NCBI GenBank assembly: GCA_905214615.1
Contig: CAJMMX010000021.1
Span: forward strand, 1-31,785
Origin: an uncultured bacterium
GTDB taxonomy: Bacteria; Actinomycetota; Coriobacteriia; Coriobacteriales; Coriobacteriaceae
Length of the DNA stretch: 31,785 nucleotides
Direction: 5' to 3'
How positions within the stretch are numbered: the stretch's first letter is position 1; each line of letters opens with the position of its first letter. The translations under genes were made by a program, and so were the position numbers. This document shows, one piece after another, positions 7,291-15,647 of this stretch. Under the pieces are notes generated by a model. The model did no database searches, was not told the origin of the DNA, and was given only the letters and a program-made list of their open reading frames with translations.

Positions 7291-7632
7291 ATGTCCGAGC
7301 CCGCAACCAATGCCGGCATGAACACGCTCGTCGCTGTGGCCATCGCCCCGTGCGGCACCGGCGATGAACTGTCCGCCGAGGTCGCCGAGGTCGTGCGCGT
7401 CATTCGCGAGAGCGGCCTTCCCAACCGCACCACCTCGATGTTCACCGAGATCGAGGGCGACTGGGACGAGGTCATGCAGGTCGTGCGCGACGCGACCTTT
7501 GTGTTAGCGAACAAGGGCATCCGAACCGAAGTCGTGCTCAAAGCCGATATTCGACCTGGATTTACCGACACCATGACCGGCAAACTCGAGCGCATGGAAG
7601 CGCAGATCAAAAAGCAGGAGGAAGCACGATGA
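7291..7632 (+). CDS. Thiamine-binding protein, MTH1187/YkoF-like family
   Basis: A 113-residue ferredoxin-fold protein of the Thiamine_BP (MTH1187/YkoF-like) family. VAVAIAPCGTGDELSAEVAEVV near the N terminus, then LPNRTTSMFTEIEGDWDEVM and RTEVVLKADIRPG, follow the family's beta-alpha-beta pattern, where the conserved TxMxTxxEG-like stretch is TSMFTEIEG. Such proteins bind thiamine or its pyrimidine moiety; YkoF belongs to a hydroxymethylpyrimidine uptake system. It begins 3 bp after thiM and overlaps thiE by 4 bases (ATGA), so translation is coupled. A role in trapping a thiamine precursor in the cytoplasm is inferred. Confidence 0.85.
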   Translation: MSEPATNAGMNTLVAVAIAPCGTGDELSAEVAEVVRVIRESGLPNRTTSMFTEIEGDWDEVMQVVRDATFVLANKGIRTEVVLKADIRPGFTDTMTGKLERMEAQIKKQEEAR

Positions 7633-8324
7633 GCATCCGCGACAACCTTGATATCTCGGCCTATCTGGTGCTCGGCCCCGAAAACACCCTCGGACGCCCC
7701 GTGGGCGATGTGGTGGCCCAGGCGCTCGACGCCGGCTTTACCTGCATTCAGGTGCGCTCCAAGGTGGCAAGCGCCCGCGAGATCATTGCGCTGACCGGCG
7801 ACGCCGCGCAGGCAATCGCACAGGCCGGCAAGACCGGTCAGGTCGCCTTGCTGATCGATGACCGCCTTGACTGCGTACTCGCCGCACGCGAGCAGGGCAT
7901 TGCGGTCGACGGCGTGCACGTGGGCCAGAGCGATATTCCCGTCGAGGTCTGTCGCAAGCTGCTGGGCCCCGACGCCATCGTGGGCCTTTCGGCCCGTTGC
8001 GAGGAAATGCTCGAGTACGTCAAGACCGCCGACATGAGTCTGGTCGACTACCTGGGCATCGGCCCGCTCCACGAGACCGAGACCAAGCGCGACTGCGGAC
8101 GCGCGGCCGACGGCTCTATCATCACCAAGAGCTTTGAGGACCTTGCCGCACTCCACGCGGCAAGCCCCGTGCCCATCGTGGTGGGCGGCGGCGTTAAGAC
8201 GGCCGACTTGCCGCAGCTTAAGGCCACCGGCGTCGACGGCTTCTTTGTGGTAAGCGCCGTCTGCAGCGCCGACGACCCCCATGCCGCAGCCAAGGAGCTT
8301 GTCGACACCTGGCAGCAGGCATAG
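7629..8324 (+). CDS. thiE: Thiamine-phosphate synthase
   Basis: A 231-residue TIM-barrel enzyme that joins HMP-pyrophosphate with HET-phosphate to give thiamine phosphate. Visible family motifs are QVRSK at 41-45 (pyrophosphate binding; usual form Q-L/V-R-x-K), IDDR at 76-79, HVGQSDIP at 97-104, the flexible loop IGPLHETETK at 144-153 and GGGV at 186-189. The start ATG overlaps the preceding stop. It completes a salvage set with thiM. No thiD is in this operon, so HMP-pyrophosphate must be made by a gene elsewhere. A repeat region follows. Confidence 0.94.
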   Translation: MSIRDNLDISAYLVLGPENTLGRPVGDVVAQALDAGFTCIQVRSKVASAREIIALTGDAAQAIAQAGKTGQVALLIDDRLDCVLAAREQGIAVDGVHVGQSDIPVEVCRKLLGPDAIVGLSARCEEMLEYVKTADMSLVDYLGIGPLHETETKRDCGRAADGSIITKSFEDLAALHAASPVPIVVGGGVKTADLPQLKATGVDGFFVVSAVCSADDPHAAAKELVDTWQQA

Positions 8325-8367
8325 ACATAAGCCGAGCGGCTGATTCGCAGCCTCATATCTTCAGCAA

Positions 8368-8476
8368 CGGAAAGCGCATCCCAGTTTGGACCTCCATTCC
8401 GGGATGCGCTTTCCGCATGCGGCTCCGTTGGGAAACCGCATCCCATTTTTAGTGCCGATTCCGGGATGCGCTTTCC
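8368..8476. repeat. Tandem inverted repeats, family D (two hairpin units)
   Basis: Unit 1 has perfect 15-bp arms, CGGAAAGCGCATCCC at 8368-8382 and its complement at 8401-8415. Unit 2 has arms 8431-8444 and 8463-8476 with one mismatch. Both loops are exactly 18 bases and both end in ATTCC. The pair fills the gap between the convergent thiE and patatin genes. The even loop length and one shared half suggest a mobile or amplified palindromic element; it may also help termination on both strands. Confidence 0.8.
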
Positions 8477-8498
8477 GCCGAGTCCACGGCAGTTTGCC

Positions 8499-9368
8499 CT
8501 ACCCCGCCAGATACGCTTCCAGCGCCGGCAGCGTCGCCTCCGCATCGCGACGGCCGATCTGATAGATGCGCTCGAGCTCATCGGGCTCGCGGCACAGCGA
8601 CGGCACCTTCACCGATTCGCTCGGCCGCACCACAAAGATCTCGCCAGCGGCTTCGCGACGCGCCAGGTCATCGAGCGTGGCATTGTAGACCTCGTGCCGA
8701 TGCTCAAGCGCCGCAACAAACTCCGGATAGTGACGATACACGCGACGCAGCATAGGCATCACGCTATTGGGCTGCTTTACAAAGCCCGCCGGCTGCGTCA
8801 GCACCACCACGTTGCGATCATAGCCCTGCGCAAACAGCCAAGCGCTGGGAATGGAATCGGCAACGCCGCCATCCAAGTACTTACGACCCTCGATGGCAAC
8901 AGGACGCGTCGCCACGGGAATCGCCGACGACGCCCGGATCCACTCAATATCGCGCTCGTCGCCATAGGGCAGGTCATGGTAGACGGCCTGCCCCGTCTTA
9001 AGATCGGTACATACGCACGTAAACCGCATGGGGCAGGCGCGATATGCCTCCAGATCGATGGGATCGCGCTCGATGGGTACCTCATGATAGGCAAACTCGG
9101 CATTGAACATATCGCCGGTTCGCAACCAGCTCGTCACGCTCGCATAGCGCTTGTCGGCGCAATAGGCCTTGTTGTAGCGAATGGCGCGTCCGATCTGGCG
9201 CGATTTAAAGTTGTAGCCAAACGCCGCGCCCGCCGAGACACCCACCATATGGTCGCAGGTTAAGCTGTGCTCCATCCATACGTCGAGCACGCCCGCCGTA
9301 TACATACCGCGGTAGCCGCCTCCCTCGAGCGCAAGCCCCACCGTGCGCGTCGTGTCTGGCTGTGCCAT
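8499..9368 (-). CDS. Patatin-like phospholipase family protein
   Basis: A 289-residue serine acyl hydrolase of the patatin family, bacterial YjjU/RssA-like type. The oxyanion loop is GGGYRG at 17-22, the nucleophile elbow GVSAG at 43-47 (Ser45) and the second dyad residue Asp166 in LDGG at 165-168. The C-terminal about 100 residues (from PNSVMPMLRRVYRHYPEF) resemble the extra domain common in this subgroup. There is no signal peptide, so it is probably cytoplasmic or peripheral to the membrane. The start at 9368 is chosen for GGAG eight bases upstream and because the family similarity begins just after it. It is monocistronic and divergent from the cyclic-di-GMP gene. The lipid substrate is unknown. 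Confidence 0.9.
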   Translation of the reverse strand: MAQPDTTRTVGLALEGGGYRGMYTAGVLDVWMEHSLTCDHMVGVSAGAAFGYNFKSRQIGRAIRYNKAYCADKRYASVTSWLRTGDMFNAEFAYHEVPIERDPIDLEAYRACPMRFTCVCTDLKTGQAVYHDLPYGDERDIEWIRASSAIPVATRPVAIEGRKYLDGGVADSIPSAWLFAQGYDRNVVVLTQPAGFVKQPNSVMPMLRRVYRHYPEFVAALEHRHEVYNATLDDLARREAAGEIFVVRPSESVKVPSLCREPDELERIYQIGRRDAEATLPALEAYLAG

Positions 9369-9692
9369 GCGACCATCTCCGTTCCCGTGTTTTAAAGCGG
9401 AACAAGTATACCCGCCAACATATATCGACTCAGTCGCATTTATATCGAGCATCGCATCGTCACGCTACCGATTGGCGAATAATAGCCGCCCGCGGCAGGG
9501 GCGCCCATATACAATCCTCTATTGTTGTTTATACTACTCAATAGTTATCAGCAGCGAACACGGACCGACATATTAAACCAGCGACGCAGCAAGGCGGGGG
9601 CCTGGATACACGCAAAGCGTTGAGCAGCAACGCGTGTGTACAACGAGCTCGCCCGACGCAATACACCCCGACCTCAGGAAGCCGCTTACAGC
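9369..9692. other. Divergent intergenic region between patatin and GGDEF/EAL genes
   Basis: No gene is seen. It contains TATACT at 9530-9535, flanked by the 6-bp inverted repeat CTATTG (9519-9524) and CAATAG (9539-9544), which is a possible promoter/operator for the plus-strand gene. It also contains a structured leader hairpin (9608-9639). Confidence 0.5.
9608..9639 (+). promoter_or_regulatory. Leader hairpin before the GGDEF/EAL gene
   Basis: ACACGC (9608-9613) pairs with GTGTGT (9634-9639, one G-T pair), and GCGTTG (9617-9622) pairs with CAACGC (9628-9633). A three-A bulge and an AGCAG loop complete it. The structure would cover a possible GTG start at 9636, which is one reason to prefer the ATG at 9693. 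Confidence 0.4.
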
Positions 9693-12410
9693 ATGGATAT
9701 CGCCAGCAATTACACCGAGACGCTCGAAAAGACCATCCGTGACCTTCTCGAGCGTCAGGACGATCTGATCAGGACTGCCTTTACCGACCAGCTCACCGGA
9801 CTGGGCAACCGCGGCGGTTTCACCCGTTCCTTAGAGGAGCTCTGGGAACAGGAATTGCCCGTAACCATGGCGTTTATCGACATCGATAACCTTAAGCACT
9901 GCAACGACATCTTTGGCCATGACGAGGGCAACCGCTATATCTTACAGGTGAGCCTCTATCTCAAGCTGTATATGAAGGTGGACGAGGCGGCATTTCGCCT
10001 GGGAGGCGACGAGTTTGCCATCCTGTCTACGATCGCGACCGAGGACGACCTCGCCGAGCGTCTGGAACACTGCCGGACGGTCCTGCTCAAAAACAACGAT
10101 GCCGAGATGCCTCACTCGTTTAGCTACGGAGTGTCGCACGCCGACCCCGCCCTGGGCGAAGCCCCCAATCGCTTGACGAACGATGCCGACCATCGCATGT
10201 ACGACTATAAGCTGCGCCATGCCGTGCACCTTGATCGACGCAATATCGCACAAGCCCACACCGACGACTTTGAAATAAGCGATCGCATTTTCGACGCCCT
10301 TTCGATGATCAACGAAGGCCGATATTTCTTTATCGAGAACTTGGACAAACATCGAACCCTTTGGTCACAAGGCGCCTTGCGCGATCTTGGTCTTCCTTCG
10401 GAGCATATAGATAACTGCCACGATTACTGGAAAACGCGTGTCCATCCCGATGACCTTGAGGCCTATACCAACGACATCGACCAAATCTATGACGGCTCCA
10501 AACATCGCCACGTCATGCAGTACCGCGTGCGCAATGCCGCCGGCGACTACATCCTCGGCCGTGCTCGCGGGTTTCGTATCGACGGCGACGGAAATGTCCC
10601 CTCGCTCTATGTCGGCGAGCTCGTCAACCACTCGCTTGCCGAGACCGTCGACGCCGCCACGGGCCTCGGAACGCAGCGCACGCTGATCAACGCTATCGAT
10701 GCCTGCCGTCGCGACCGTTGCAAGACGGGGCTTATAGCAGTGCGCGTTCGCGGCACGGCAAAGCTCAACGAGCTCTACGGGGCCGAGGCCGTCGACAACA
10801 TGCTCGCCGAATACGCAGGCCGCATGCTGTCGATTACTCGCGGCAGGAGTCGCGTCTTCCGCTCACGCAACGCCCAGTTCGTCGTGCTTAGCAACAATTT
10901 GGATCACGAAGCATTCGAGCAACTGATCCAACATCTCAAAGAGGCCGTTTTCGCTCCCGTTCGAATCGCGGACGACACCATTACCCCCGTCTGTCTTGTC
11001 GTTCCGGCCTTTTACGAGCACCTGACCAATCAAACGGCCGCCGTTTTAGGCGAACTCGACCGTCGCATTCGCACGGCCGGCGGGCTTGTTCCCAACGACA
11101 GCCTCCCCATACCCGAGGTGGAGCGCAAAAGCGCCATCGCCGAACGCATCGATCCGCTCACGGGTCTCTATCGACCCAGCGAGTTTATGCGCCGCGCCAA
11201 CGAATTTCTTGAGACAAGGCGCAACGGCGCCTGGTGTATCGCCACCGTCGATATGGGACACATGCGGCTGTTCAACGAATGGCACGGACAGGCCGAGGGC
11301 GACCGTATGCTCGCCGATGTGGGCACGGTTCTCAAGGACATCGAGAATGCCGACATGGGCGTCGCAGGGTACTGGGGCCAAGACGATTTTTGCGTACTCA
11401 TCCCCTTTGAGCACGTCGCCGTCCATCAAATCTATAGCCGTGTTCGCGAAGCCGTGGCCAAGCACGATGACGGCGTGGGCTTCTGGCCGTCCATGGGCGT
11501 TTACCCCATCGACTCCAACGAAGAAATCACCATCGATGCGCAGGCCAAGGCAATGTTTACCAATCGGCGCGCAAAAAACGACTTTAAGGAGCGCATTGCC
11601 ATTTTCCGCCCCGAGGAATACGAGCACGAAATCGCGTTCCACCGCACGCTGACCGAATTCCAGTATGCGCTCTCAAACGGCCGCATTACCTACTACCTGC
11701 AGCCCCAGGTCGACATGGAAACCGGCGAGATCATTGGCGCCGAGGCACTCACGCGCTGGATTGACAAGGACGGCTCCCTCATTTCACCTGCCACCTTTAT
11801 CCCCGCTCTCGAGGAAAGCGGTTTTGTGGTGACGCTCGACAAATACGTTTGGCAGGGCGTCGCCTCGTGGCTGCGTGAGCGCATCGATCGAGGGCTGCGC
11901 GTGGTTCCGATCTCGCTCAATGTGTCGCGCGTGGATATCCTTGCCTGCGACGTCGCCGAACATATGGGGGCACTCGCCGCCCAATACAACCTGCCGCCCG
12001 AGCTCATGCGCATCGAGATCACCGAGACGGCTTATACGGGAGAGTCCGAAGCTGTGGATAAGCTGACGGCCGACCTGCACAACCGCGGCTTCTCGACCTA
12101 CATGGACGATTTTGGCACCGGCCAGTCCACGCTCGCGATGCTCAAGAACGTCAACGTCGACGTCATCAAGCTCGACCGCACGTTTGTGCCCGTCGACGGC
12201 GATCAAGGCCGCAGCGTGCAAATCATTTCATCAATGCTCGAGATGGCGCAGTCGCTCCATCTGCCCGTTGTGGTCGAAGGCATCGAGACAAATGAGCAGG
12301 CAAACATGCTACGCCAAATGGGCGCCCGCTACGCTCAGGGCTTCCTCTACTACCGTCCCATGCAGGCGGAGGATTTTGAGGCACTGCTCGACGGTGGCGA
12401 CAGCAACTAA
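9693..12410 (+). CDS. Multidomain cyclic-di-GMP protein: GGDEF-PAS-GGDEF*-GGDEF*-EAL
   Basis: A 905-residue soluble protein without membrane helices. An intact diguanylate cyclase domain lies at about 30-180 (TDQLTGLGNR, active site GGDEF at 104-108). A PAS-like sensor follows at about 196-312 (HPDDLEAY, MQYRVRNAAGDY). A degenerate GGDEF domain sits at about 320-465 (RNAQF at the active site) and a second degenerate one at about 485-640 (DPLTGLYR, with GQDDF). A C-terminal EAL phosphodiesterase occupies about 650-900. The EAL domain keeps the metal and catalytic residues: E684, N743, E775, D805-D806, K826, E862 and Q882. It could thus both make and break cyclic-di-GMP under PAS control; which activity dominates is unknown. 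The start at 9693 is the best of two, with AGGAA upstream; GTG at 9636 would add 19 residues. A shorter paralogue follows. Confidence 0.9.
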   Translation: MDIASNYTETLEKTIRDLLERQDDLIRTAFTDQLTGLGNRGGFTRSLEELWEQELPVTMAFIDIDNLKHCNDIFGHDEGNRYILQVSLYLKLYMKVDEAAFRLGGDEFAILSTIATEDDLAERLEHCRTVLLKNNDAEMPHSFSYGVSHADPALGEAPNRLTNDADHRMYDYKLRHAVHLDRRNIAQAHTDDFEISDRIFDALSMINEGRYFFIENLDKHRTLWSQGALRDLGLPSEHIDNCHDYWKTRVHPDDLEAYTNDIDQIYDGSKHRHVMQYRVRNAAGDYILGRARGFRIDGDGNVPSLYVGELVNHSLAETVDAATGLGTQRTLINAIDACRRDRCKTGLIAVRVRGTAKLNELYGAEAVDNMLAEYAGRMLSITRGRSRVFRSRNAQFVVLSNNLDHEAFEQLIQHLKEAVFAPVRIADDTITPVCLVVPAFYEHLTNQTAAVLGELDRRIRTAGGLVPNDSLPIPEVERKSAIAERIDPLTGLYRPSEFMRRANEFLETRRNGAWCIATVDMGHMRLFNEWHGQAEGDRMLADVGTVLKDIENADMGVAGYWGQDDFCVLIPFEHVAVHQIYSRVREAVAKHDDGVGFWPSMGVYPIDSNEEITIDAQAKAMFTNRRAKNDFKERIAIFRPEEYEHEIAFHRTLTEFQYALSNGRITYYLQPQVDMETGEIIGAEALTRWIDKDGSLISPATFIPALEESGFVVTLDKYVWQGVASWLRERIDRGLRVVPISLNVSRVDILACDVAEHMGALAAQYNLPPELMRIEITETAYTGESEAVDKLTADLHNRGFSTYMDDFGTGQSTLAMLKNVNVDVIKLDRTFVPVDGDQGRSVQIISSMLEMAQSLHLPVVVEGIETNEQANMLRQMGARYAQGFLYYRPMQAEDFEALLDGGDSN

Positions 12411-12534
12411 TACGCTCGTGCGCAAACGCCACCGTCGAGGGAGCGTTTGTTCCCATGAGCTAACTAATACCCCAATCTAAACCAAATTGGGAGTAAGATA
12501 CAAACCATTGTTCCATCCAAGGAGGTCATCCATC

Positions 12535-14067
12535 ATGAACGAGTCGTATCGCCTGGGCGAGCAATCAATCATCGCTCATCTTCAGCGACTTGCGAACGGG
12601 GCCTCAACCACCGAGCTCGATGTTGCCGCGCTGCCCCCGGAGTTGCGTGCCATCGGTGAGCAACTGCAGAAAACGCTCGCCATCCTGCAACAAGAACGCG
12701 AGCTGCTTGAGCACGGCGCCTATATCGACTCGCTCACCAATCTTGGCAACCGTGGCGGACTCGACCGCCATGTCGATCAGCTCTGGCGCAAAGGCACCCC
12801 CTTCACCTGCGCCTATATCGATATCGACCGCCTTAAGCATTGCAACGATAAGTTTGGCCACACCGAGGGCAATCGCTACATTCTGAGCATCTGCCGCGCA
12901 CTCACCGAGACAATGGAGCACGATGAGTTGCTGTTCCGTATCGGTGGAGACGAATTTGTACTTATATCCCCCACGACAGACGAAGCCGAGCTCGAGCATC
13001 GCCTGGAGCGGACGCGTGCCAATCTTATCGAGGCAACATCAGGCGACAAGGCGCCCATGATCGCCAGCTTTAGCTTTGGCTGCTCGCGCGTCGACCCACT
13101 TGCAGGCGATACGCGTCGCCAGATGACAAAGGACGCCGACCGCAAAATGTATCGCTACAAGCTCATGCACCGTGTGCAACAACCGGAAGAAGGCGATGCG
13201 CCGCAACGCCCGATCACCGAACAACCCCCCCCCTGCAACGACCGGGTGTTCCAAGCGATCTCCATGAGCTCCGAGACACGCTATCCGTTCATCATTAACC
13301 TCGACACCGGCGAATCGCAATGGTCGGTTAATGCCGTGCGCGATTTTGACCTACCCTCCCAGCATCTCTACAACTCGCTCGATATATGGCTTGCCCATGT
13401 TCACCCCGAGGACCGCGACAACGTACGTGCCGAGCTCGATATGGTGGTAAACGGCACGTGGCACTTCCACTGCATGCAGTATCGCGTCATGAATACCGCC
13501 GGAAAATACGCGCTTTGCGACTGCACGGGCTACCGCCTGGACGGCACCGATACCGAGCCCAACATGTATGTGGGCATTGTCGTCAACCGAAGCTTGGCAG
13601 ATACGACCGATTCCGTGACCGGCCTGGGCGATATCCACGCCCTGGTCAACGCCATTGGCGAAATGCGTCGCGTGGCGCGCAAGGCAAGCCTGGTCGCCAT
13701 CAAAATCGACGATATCGCCCAGGTCAATGCCCGTTATGGCTTTGATGCAGGCGATCGCGTTTTGGCAGAAACTGCCGCCTGCCTCATGGAATGCTCGCGC
13801 GGCAAGGGTCGTCTGTTCCGCTCGACGGGGCCGATGTTCGTGGCGCTCTTTGACGAGCTTGATCCCGAAGAGACCGACGCGGTTGCAGACGAAATCGAGC
13901 GGTTCTTGGGGTCGCCCGTGCTCCTCGGCTCATTTGAATATCAACCACCCCTTCACGTGGCGACGCTTCATCTGGACGCCGTCGACCGACAGCCCGTTTC
14001 TATTTTGAACGAACTTAATGCGCTGATTAAAGAGGCGCCGCAGGTACCGGGCACCAAGCTGGACTAG
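12535..14067 (+). CDS. Diguanylate cyclase: GGDEF-PAS-GGDEF* (paralogue of the preceding gene)
   Basis: A 510-residue soluble protein. After a short helical N terminus with a coiled-coil-like stretch (about 36-60) comes an intact GGDEF domain at about 63-215 (DSLTNLGNRGG, active site GGDEF at 137-141). A PAS-like domain follows at about 238-352 (HVHPEDRDN, MQYRVMNTAGKY), then a degenerate GGDEF domain at about 358-500 with TGPMF in place of the signature. The order and many sequence blocks equal the first about 465 residues of the preceding protein, so the two arose by duplication, with the third GGDEF and EAL lost here or gained there. AAGGAGG at 12519-12525 fixes the start. It is expected to make cyclic-di-GMP. 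The 124-bp gap before it has only weak hairpins, so cotranscription is likely. Confidence 0.9.
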   Translation: MNESYRLGEQSIIAHLQRLANGASTTELDVAALPPELRAIGEQLQKTLAILQQERELLEHGAYIDSLTNLGNRGGLDRHVDQLWRKGTPFTCAYIDIDRLKHCNDKFGHTEGNRYILSICRALTETMEHDELLFRIGGDEFVLISPTTDEAELEHRLERTRANLIEATSGDKAPMIASFSFGCSRVDPLAGDTRRQMTKDADRKMYRYKLMHRVQQPEEGDAPQRPITEQPPPCNDRVFQAISMSSETRYPFIINLDTGESQWSVNAVRDFDLPSQHLYNSLDIWLAHVHPEDRDNVRAELDMVVNGTWHFHCMQYRVMNTAGKYALCDCTGYRLDGTDTEPNMYVGIVVNRSLADTTDSVTGLGDIHALVNAIGEMRRVARKASLVAIKIDDIAQVNARYGFDAGDRVLAETAACLMECSRGKGRLFRSTGPMFVALFDELDPEETDAVADEIERFLGSPVLLGSFEYQPPLHVATLHLDAVDRQPVSILNELNALIKEAPQVPGTKLD

Positions 14068-14351
14068 CGTTATGGGGCGCATGATGGTTAATTTCCGATC
14101 TCGGGCGAACACATTGGGCAAATAGGTCGTACCCGCAGTTAGCCGAACGCCCCCCGCAGTCCCTAGCGGGCCCGGGGGCACCGTTTCGATACTCTTGGTT
14201 TACTTTGCCTGATGCAAATAAGTGCTCAACAAGATAGAACCTATCCCCCGCCACGGATATGCCCTCGAGTAAATCTGTTAAGCCAAGCCTATCAAATTCT
14301 ATTGACAATTGGCTGCATTGGTCCATTTTGTCGTCCAGCCACTTCCGCTGG
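14068..14351. other. Non-coding region after the diguanylate cyclase genes
   Basis: I see no convincing gene. A G/C-rich imperfect hairpin at 14149-14179 (GCCCCCCGC against GCGGG...GGGGGC) may end the cyclase transcript, although the T run is poor. From about 14190 the sequence becomes visibly richer in A and T than the flanking genes, and stays so to about 14780. Confidence 0.4.
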
Positions 14352-14672
14352 CTATCGCCTCATAAACACAAACCTAACGAGCCGCACGAACGACAAAGAG
14401 GCCAAGCTGAACAGAAGTAGAACCAAAACTTCAAAAACGCTGGTATTCCAATCGCGTACCCAGCCCTCTACCGCCCACAAGAAAAACAGCAGCCCCATCC
14501 ATAACGTCACAGAAGAAATCAGCTTTGCGTAGGGGCGTATATCAATCTCGCTCTCCCTTTTTGTGACATCATATCCAGCAATTGAGCAGAGCCATCTTCC
14601 TCTTCGGTATTGGATTGAAAGGACAATCAAGGCAATCGAAGTCATCAAGCAAACAGCATCCTCTGTTTCCAT
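14352..14672 (-). CDS. Small membrane protein, DUF3784-like
   Basis: A 106-residue protein with three predicted membrane helices: about residues 7-20, 50-66 and 79-99, ending in RFVFMRR. Between helices 1 and 2, GRWLCSIAGYDVTKRESEIDI resembles the cytoplasmic loop (G..LIAGYNT...) of the DUF3784 family, which often sits near mobile or secreted-peptide genes; this match is by eye. The start at 14672 has AAAGGA six bases upstream; a further ATG at 14693 lacks one. Base composition is more A/T-rich than the neighbours, and an IS30 remnant lies beside it, which suggests recent transfer. Function unknown. Confidence 0.6.
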   Translation of the reverse strand: METEDAVCLMTSIALIVLSIQYRRGRWLCSIAGYDVTKRESEIDIRPYAKLISSVTLWMGLLFFLWAVEGWVRDWNTSVFEVLVLLLFSLASLSFVRLVRFVFMRR

Positions 14673-14756
14673 AGAGTTTCCTTTGCTTTCCATCCTAGCT
14701 ACGCATTCACAATCGAATCAAACCAAGTATGAATTACTCGATAGCAACCGCCTTAG

Positions 14757-14940
14757 TATAAACCATAGCCGCCGCAGCAGCCCGCCTTCCAAGGCCTCAA
14801 AGCTCGCCATCGAGGGCGACCCGCCCAGACCCCTTACAATCTGCTCGCACGAGGCCCCGCACTCCAACATCCTCTGGACCGTATCCCGCTCGTACCTGGT
14901 GAGCGTGCCTGCCGTGGGCCCTCGGGGCCGGCATCGTGCC
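14757..14940 (-). pseudogene. IS30-family transposase remnant (N-terminal HTH)
   Basis: The minus-strand frame reads TLTRYERDTVQRMLECGA, then SCEQIVRGLGGSPSMAS. This matches the N-terminal helix-turn-helix of IS30-type transposases (typically LT..ER..I..ML..G.S...IAR.LGRSPSTIS). It spans 14802-14906 in one open frame, but no ribosome binding site, start or catalytic DDE part is present, and the sequence drifts into unrelated codons below 14802. It is therefore a scar of a decayed element. Confidence 0.55.
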
Positions 14941-15006
14941 CCACGCCATCTGCCCGCTCGTGCGATAATCCTCTGCAGAAGTCACCGACAGCAGAGGGAG
15001 TTTGTG

Positions 15007-15630
15007 ATGAAGGTTCTTTTGGTCAATGGCAGCCCCAAGGCAAACGGCAACACGGCCCGCGCACTCGCCGAGGTCGCCGAGCAGCTTAACGCCGAAGGCA
15101 TCGAGGCCGAGATGTTTCAGCTGGGCGCCAAGCCCATTCGCGATTGCATTGGTTGCGGCCAGTGCGGCAAGCTCGATTGCCGTTGCACCTTTGACGACGA
15201 TGTGGTCAACGAGCTGATTGCCGCTGCCGAGCAGGCAGACGGCTTTGTCTTTGGCTCGCCCGTCTACTACGCACATCCCAGCGGACGCATCCTCTCGGCA
15301 CTCGACCGCGCATTCTATGCAGGCAGCAAGGCCTTTACGCACAAGCCGGGCGCCGCTGTCGCCGTTGCCCGTCGCGGCGGCACGTCGACCACCTTCGACG
15401 TGCTCAACAAGTACTTCACCATCAACCAGATGCCCGTGGTAGCATCCACCTACTGGAACAACGTCTTCGGTGCCATGCCGGGCGAGGCCGCCCAGGACGC
15501 CGAGGGCCTTGCCACCATGCGAAACATCGGCAAAAACATGGCCTGGCTGCTGCGCTGCATCGAGGCGGGAAAGGCCGCCGGCATCGAAGCCCCCCAGGCC
15601 GATCGCGCTAGGACCAACTTCATCAGGTAG
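15007..15630 (+). CDS. Flavodoxin family protein, NADPH-dependent FMN reductase-like
   Basis: A 207-residue flavoprotein. The N-terminal VNGSPKANGNTARAL (7-21) is the FMN phosphate loop of the NADPH-dependent FMN reductase/iron-sulfur flavoprotein superfamily. It is followed by a cysteine cluster CIGCGQC (47-53) plus Cys58 and Cys60, then DDD, as in Isf-type proteins, where such cysteines may hold an iron-sulfur cluster. FGSPVYYAHPSG at 82-93 is the second FMN-binding loop. It probably passes electrons from NAD(P)H or ferredoxin to an unknown acceptor. AGAGGGAG precedes the ATG at 15007; the frame is open far upstream, but that region is the A/T-rich scar. The ArsC-like gene starts 17 bp downstream and is probably cotranscribed. 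Confidence 0.86.
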   Translation: MKVLLVNGSPKANGNTARALAEVAEQLNAEGIEAEMFQLGAKPIRDCIGCGQCGKLDCRCTFDDDVVNELIAAAEQADGFVFGSPVYYAHPSGRILSALDRAFYAGSKAFTHKPGAAVAVARRGGTSTTFDVLNKYFTINQMPVVASTYWNNVFGAMPGEAAQDAEGLATMRNIGKNMAWLLRCIEAGKAAGIEAPQADRARTNFIR

Positions 15631-15647
15631 AACGGCGGAACATAGAT

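Noticed and set aside
9560..9640. CGCAAAGC in the leader of the GGDEF/EAL gene, like part of a cyclic-di-GMP-I (GEMM) riboswitch
   Set aside because: The other conserved blocks (GCAAACC, GNRA loop and its receptor) are not found in order; the sequence is better explained as a simple bulged hairpin.
12423..12491. Small hairpins between the two cyclic-di-GMP genes (CAAACGC/GCGTTTG and CCCAAT/ATTGGG)
   Set aside because: Arms are only 6-7 bp with long loops and no T tract, so I do not call a terminator or operator.
14027..14326. Minus-strand open frame of 99 codons after the small membrane protein
   Set aside because: It has no good ribosome binding site, runs into the end of the cyclase gene on the other strand, and shows no family features.
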